Source: Glandiceps talaboti (Eukaryota; Hemichordata; Enteropneusta; Spengelidae). Taken from it: a stretch of 64,000 nt of DNA. Made by a program: the position numbers and the translations under genes. Of this stretch, positions 62,601 through 64,000 are shown piece after piece. The first letter of the stretch is position 1. Each line of letters opens with the position of its first letter. Location of the stretch: contig NC_135553.1 in assembly GCF_964340395.1 (NCBI RefSeq), positions 189,001 to 253,000 on the forward strand, in the 5' to 3' direction. The notes under the pieces are model-generated. The model was not told where the DNA came from. It was given only the letters and a program-made list of their open reading frames with translations, and ran no database searches.

Positions 62601-64000
62601 GTAGCAGGGTTGGCAGTAATGGAAATTTACATAGCTCTATTTCAGACAGATTGGATGTAGCAGGGTTGGCAATAATGGGAATTTACATAGCTCTGTTTCA
62701 GACAGATTGAATGTAGCAGGGTTGGCAGTAATGGGAATTTACATAGCTCTATTTCTGACAGATTGAATGTAGCAGAGTTGGCAGTAATGGGAATTTACAT
62801 AGCTTTATTTCAGACAGATTGAATGTAGCAGGGTTGGCAGTAATGGGAATTTACATAGCTCTATTTCAGACAGATTGAATGTAGCAGGGTTGGCAGTAAT
62901 GGGAATTTACATAGCTCTATTTCAGACAGATTGAATGTAGCAGGGTTGGCAGTAATGGGAATTTACATAGCTCTATTTCAGACAGATTGAATGTAGCAGG
63001 GTTGGCAGTAATGTGTTATAAGAAATGCAGCAAAGACAAAATCAGCCATACTTGTTCTCCTCAGTGTAGGGTCTGTATTGTGTAGAGCATATAGAGTGGC
63101 AAGGTATAGTATTGATAATGAACACAATAGGATTTCTTTCTCTAAATGCTTATGTCATCCTACTGGTATATACATGCACTGATCATTACCTGTACCACAA
63201 CCTCATTACCTGTACCACAACCTCTTTACCTGTACCACAACCTCTTTACCTGTATCATTACCTCTTTATGTATACCTCTTGTAGATGCTTTGTTCTATGA
63301 TGAAGATCCACCAAGAACTGATGAAGAGAAGAAAGAGAGACAAGATGAAACACTTATGGAGATGAAGAAATTTATACCAAGTAGGTGAAACAAGTTTGTG
63401 TCAGAAACAGTTATATAGCAGGTAGCTGCATTAACTTTACATGCAAAGTTGTACCACACAAAGCGTTCTATTCATGAGCATTTAATTTAACCAACCATGG
63501 ACAATGACCTTCCTTAGAGTGAATGTTCCCCACATTACAGTTGACCTCTAGGGGGCAGTATGATCAGTCCTGTCTACTGATCCTTATAGAATGAATAATG
63601 TTGCCAAACAGTAGACCAATCATCCACCCTCCCTGTGTAGTATCACATGGAATGTAAAACAGTTAACTTACTTATTGTTTTATTTTTTTGTAAGAAATAT
63701 TTGCCCTTGCTGTTGGGGAAGAGCAATTTCATTCTGGAACAAAGCTGATCTTTGATCTCCTTCAGAATCCCAAACTGAACAAACAGGTAAATGGACTCTA
63801 ACTACTGATAATTTCTGTCTTTGTTTTCAATCACATTGAATCTCTGCATCAGTGGTTACTCCTTTCATCCATGTCTTGAAATGGAATGGAGGAGTGTTGT
63901 CTGTGATAGCGTTTTTATTCGTATTGGGATTTCTGAAATGCCAGAAGGAAATTTTCCATTATATGTTTTTAATTTAATGGACAATAAAGTTTTTGAATTG
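28279..64000 (+). CDS. SNX14: Sorting nexin 14, 31 exons, last exon outside window
   Basis: Thirty-one exons join in a single frame of 915 codons, close to the length of human SNX14 (946 aa) minus its last coding exon. Order: two N-terminal membrane segments, a Cys/His cluster, PXA, RGS, proline-rich linker, PX, nexin-C. SNX14 is an ER-anchored protein acting at contacts with endolysosomes and lipid droplets; loss in humans causes a cerebellar ataxia. Junction words that fix the identity include [53 protein letters not shown] and KNTLEGFVD. All introns are GT-AG except intron 27 (GC-AG). Exon coordinates are given in the block entries that follow. Least certain is exon 17, whose acceptor has a poor pyrimidine tract. 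The start at 28,279 is the first ATG and lies just before the first hydrophobic segment. Confidence 0.93.
28496..28572. mobile_element. TAGTCC MITE, copy 1 (SNX14 intron 1)
   Basis: Begins TAGTCCTGCTTGCAGACGG and ends CCGTATGCAAGCAGGACTA, about 18 paired terminal bases with TA at both ends. 77 bases, shortest copy. Confidence 0.8.
28961..29077. mobile_element. TAGTCC MITE, copy 2 (SNX14 intron 1)
   Basis: TAGCCCTGCTTGCAGATGG ... CTGTATGCAAGCAGGACTA, 117 bases. It shares GGAGGGACAATTGTCAGAAT with copy 3; that word contains the palindrome GACAATTGTC. Confidence 0.82.
30095..30308. repeat. (GAGT)n microsatellite
   Basis: GAGT tetranucleotides with occasional GAGG variants in SNX14 intron 1. 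Confidence 0.95.
31505..32305. repeat. Minisatellite, about 20-bp unit (SNX14 intron 3)
   Basis: Units of the type TTGATACCCATAGTGTGGG, about 38 copies with higher-order mixing of TGAGGG and ACATTGAGGG variants, starting within ten bases of the exon 3 donor. Confidence 0.95.
32572..40685 (+). CDS. SNX14: SNX14 exons 4-10: PXA region
   Basis: Exons 32572-32650, 32971-33014, 33485-33572, 36300-36384, 38141-38297, 39322-39397, 40641-40685. Residues about 102-292. They encode the PXA (PX-associated) helical domain with SEILELVLKNFVYIWY, LRYAVAVVLRRARK, LHCAMTSRKSELQYLRKM and LVREVLAGSVVLQGMDVIADP, all matched in vertebrate SNX14. PXA and nexin-C domains pack together and are proposed lipid-transfer or lipid-binding modules. 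Intron 9 uses GTTAGT as donor. Confidence 0.92.
33001..33330. repeat. Tandem array duplicating the exon 5 splice donor
   Basis: A unit of about 49-51 bases containing the last bases of exon 5 (GGTATAA) and its donor GTAAGT is repeated. Donor-like GTAAGT occurs at 33,015 (genuine), 33,064, 33,113, 33,165, 33,214 and 33,259. Confidence 0.92.
34765..34873. mobile_element. TAGTCC MITE, copy 3, nested
   Basis: Sits inside 2.3-kb element copy 2 and is absent at the matching place (near 24,355) of copy 1, so it inserted after the copies separated. Right end TATGCAAGCAGGACTA intact; left end TAGTCC then diverged. Confidence 0.8.
35072..35580. mobile_element. Nested MITE, second copy, inverted
   Basis: Counterpart of 23,658-24,187; GTCGCCGTACGGAAACTAAG end intact at 35,561-35,580, the other end shortened. 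Confidence 0.65.
36409..36572. repeat. 50-bp tandem repeat, about 3 units (SNX14 intron 7)
   Basis: Unit starts ATGAACCAGTGACAGTG and ends AAGTACATATACT. Confidence 0.85.
36653..37350 (+). repeat. Dispersed repeat family, copy in SNX14 intron 7
   Basis: TTAGCACAACTGATCTTCTT start, (TG)n/(CGTG)n tract, AAAAAATTGAAACTCAAAAG body, then three tandem units of about 115 bases with TATGCAAATATGCCTAGCAA. Confidence 0.7.
38455..38678. repeat. (CA)n-rich microsatellite
   Basis: CA repeats interrupted by AAGACACTGACAAAC motifs in SNX14 intron 8. Confidence 0.9.
39961..40620 (+). repeat. Dispersed repeat family, copy in SNX14 intron 9
   Basis: TTAGCACAGCTGAACTGATA hairpin start, CTGTCTGTCTGTC, GTCAAAAAATTGAAACTCAA body and TATGCAAATATGCCTAGCAA units at the end, ending just before exon 10. 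Confidence 0.7.
41444..43715 (+). CDS. SNX14: SNX14 exons 11-15: RGS region
   Basis: Exons 41444-41527, 41674-41788, 42650-42805, 43309-43366, 43649-43715. Residues about 321-452 form an RGS-like helical bundle: FMEFMKTEGSLSVLQFCLSV, FNRRSLVPELSQDDMQKLH, LYKLYFAPDAVDRIQFD, IAEGPFEGVTRLR, LLENTFSPLFHESD. Vertebrate SNX14 RGS lacks GTPase-activating activity on G-alpha; nothing here suggests otherwise. Confidence 0.93.
44305..44334 (+). CDS. Candidate alternative 30-base micro-exon of SNX14
   Basis: CCTCTTCAG precedes and GTGAGTGG follows 30 bases encoding YFKSNDFDYT, phase 0 on both sides, in the intron between exon 15 (phase 0 end) and exon 16, which also begins YF. It could be included in frame or replace exon 16's start. 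No counterpart known to me in human SNX14. Confidence 0.3.
44455..44529 (+). repeat. Structured repeat with hairpin, copy 3
   Basis: GTCACTC (44,460-44,466) pairs with GAGTGAC (44,497-44,503), then CTCATCATGTTGTACC and TTACAGACTC. The stem differs from copies 1 and 2 yet still pairs. Confidence 0.5.
44589..52549 (+). CDS. SNX14: SNX14 exons 16-19: linker between RGS and PX
   Basis: Exons 44589-44641, 46510-46608, 51819-51901, 52494-52549. Exon 16 starts YFNMLCGKR. Exon 17 is proline-rich (SPTSPTPPSSPILPEPDPP) and shows clean frame and a GTTAGT donor but only a weak acceptor. Exon 18 has SKLGSRIKGVFNKTN, clearly homologous to the SRIGSKIKGVFKST segment of the human linker. Exon 19 is acidic (GSEEDLDVEGGQ). 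Introns 16 and 17 are long and minisatellite-filled. Confidence 0.8.
45112..45385. repeat. Degenerate tandem repeat, about 18-20 bp (SNX14 intron 16)
   Basis: Purine-rich units of the type CTATGAAAAGAGGCATGT, about 14 copies. Confidence 0.85.
46848..48187. repeat. 20-bp minisatellite, about 67 copies (SNX14 intron 17)
   Basis: Unit TCTTGTCACCCACTGTGTAT with C/T, A/G and ACC/AAC variants and almost no length change. All three plus-strand frames stay open across it because the unit contains no stop in any frame. Confidence 0.98.
48595..50260. repeat. About 59-bp minisatellite, about 28 copies (SNX14 intron 17)
   Basis: Unit contains CCCCTCAGAGTTGTACAGTA, TATTTTGGTATATG and TGTACAGGTATGTGTACAGG. 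CAGGTATGT resembles a 5' splice site in each unit. Confidence 0.97.
50583..51350. repeat. 38-bp minisatellite, about 20 copies (SNX14 intron 17)
   Basis: Unit GCACCATGGTGACACCATCA followed by TGATGTATCACAGCCACT; alternates between CAGCCACT and CAACCTCT variants, with a few longer units containing GGACCGGTG. Confidence 0.95.
53138..56008 (+). CDS. SNX14: SNX14 exons 20-23: PX domain
   Basis: Exons 53138-53337, 53752-53801, 54852-54952, 55906-56008. LSAWRVSIPRFG opens the domain. [22 protein letters not shown] holds the RRY position that contacts phosphoinositide in canonical PX domains. LPSKRSFGTKTSEFVESKR is the proline/basic segment. Exon 23 ends KLLPDVNLG as in vertebrates. Confidence 0.94.
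53385..53697. repeat. About 22-bp minisatellite (SNX14 intron 20)
   Basis: Units of TTACCAG(C/G)TGTTCTCACTTAG, about 14 copies, starting about 50 bases after the exon 20 donor. Confidence 0.95.
53905..54570. repeat. 40-bp minisatellite, about 16 copies (SNX14 intron 21)
   Basis: Unit TACACTGCAGTGCAATACTG then AAAACATTATTTCATACCTG, each with the 10-base palindrome CACTGCAGTG. Confidence 0.95.
55300..55765. repeat. (ACAT)n microsatellite (SNX14 intron 22)
   Basis: Long ACAT run with GACA and CACA islands. Open in many frames on both strands, none of them genes. Confidence 0.97.
56114..63786 (+). CDS. SNX14: SNX14 exons 24-31: nexin-C region, 3' end missing
   Basis: Exons 56114-56154, 56384-56454, 58962-59010, 59927-60056, 60462-60555, 61302-61372, 63285-63380, 63695-63786. 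KMLKSVPNRILKERGQYLEPFLQSF-type helix, a Lys/Pro linker, then the nexin-C domain with NGVFDYILHI, YNIPEWFHHIFVAGG, GKNTLEGFVDYYLGY, EKLELIIHLLR and LIFDLLQNPKLNKQ. Exon 27 ends ATAG with donor GCAAGT. The final roughly 30 codons expected after LNKQ are beyond 64,000. Confidence 0.93.
56606..57832. mobile_element. TIR element with six 151-bp internal repeats (SNX14 intron 25)
   Basis: Starts AGTCCCCGC and ends GCGGGGACT. After (CCGT)n come six units, with TATGGC(C/T)GCC at 56,801, 56,952, 57,101, 57,252, 57,403 and 57,554. Each unit has CAGCCATTTTGTTTG, AGCCATAACTCAGACATGCT and TTAGGACAGTGTTCTATG. No coding frame survives the period, which is not divisible by three. Confidence 0.75.
59295..59790. 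repeat. 55-bp minisatellite, 9 copies (SNX14 intron 26)
   Basis: CATACTTTAGGTCACCTGGT recurs at 59,301 and then every 55 bases to 59,741. Units are nearly identical and carry TTATTCTACAGAT, acceptor-like. Confidence 0.97.
61573..63016. repeat. 56-bp minisatellite, 26 copies (SNX14 intron 29)
   Basis: GTTGGCAGTAATGG at 61,601 and then every 56 bases to 63,001. Each unit has CTCTATTTCAGACAGATTG, a good 3' splice-site look-alike. Confidence 0.97.
63183..63272. repeat. 18-bp tandem repeat, about 5 units (SNX14 intron 29)
   Basis: Units of TTACCTGTACCACAACCTC immediately upstream of exon 30; they supply its pyrimidine-rich acceptor region. Confidence 0.85.

Overview
This is a fragment of an animal nuclear genome: AT-rich, with long introns, many micro- and minisatellites, non-LTR retrotransposons and MITE-like repeats. 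The two multi-exon genes look metazoan. Their closeness to vertebrate homologues, together with Penelope-type repeats, suggests a marine invertebrate deuterostome (hemichordate or lancelet grade). That placement is a guess; the sequence does not fix the species.

Left part (1-16,350): a segmental duplication. Copy A (1 to about 4,993) and copy B (about 11,609 to 16,352) each carry an intronless 195-codon gene for a small two-transmembrane protein resembling the SLATT effector fold, followed by the same noncoding flank and a terminal exon of phosphomannomutase on the opposite strand. Between the copies lie a decayed minus-strand LINE (about 5,080-7,670), a featureless stretch, a cluster of Penelope-like terminal fragments embedded in (TA)n with two large palindromes and hammerhead-ribozyme motifs (9,170-10,140), and a degenerate tandem repeat.

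Middle (15,789-28,278): a complete seven-exon phosphomannomutase gene (PMM1/PMM2 family, 249 aa) runs on the minus strand from 21,167 to 15,789. Its upstream intergenic region contains a TIR element, microsatellites, a 2.3-kb non-autonomous repeat with a nested MITE, and a 5'-truncated but open CR1/L2-like reverse transcriptase (26,075-27,574).

Right part (28,279-64,000): a sorting nexin 14 (SNX14) gene on the plus strand. I could place 31 exons joined in one open frame of 915 codons: two N-terminal membrane segments, PXA, RGS, PX and nexin-C regions. The last coding exon lies beyond the window. Its introns are filled by a series of unrelated minisatellites (20, 20, 22, 38, 40, 49, 55, 56, about 59 and 151 bp periods), several of which amplify splice-site-like motifs, plus an inverted copy of the 2.3-kb repeat.

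The three gene families have no evident joint pathway: PMM supplies mannose-1-phosphate for glycosylation, SNX14 acts at ER/endolysosome/lipid-droplet contacts, and the SLATT-like genes are of unknown function with a possible immune-effector role inferred from bacterial relatives.
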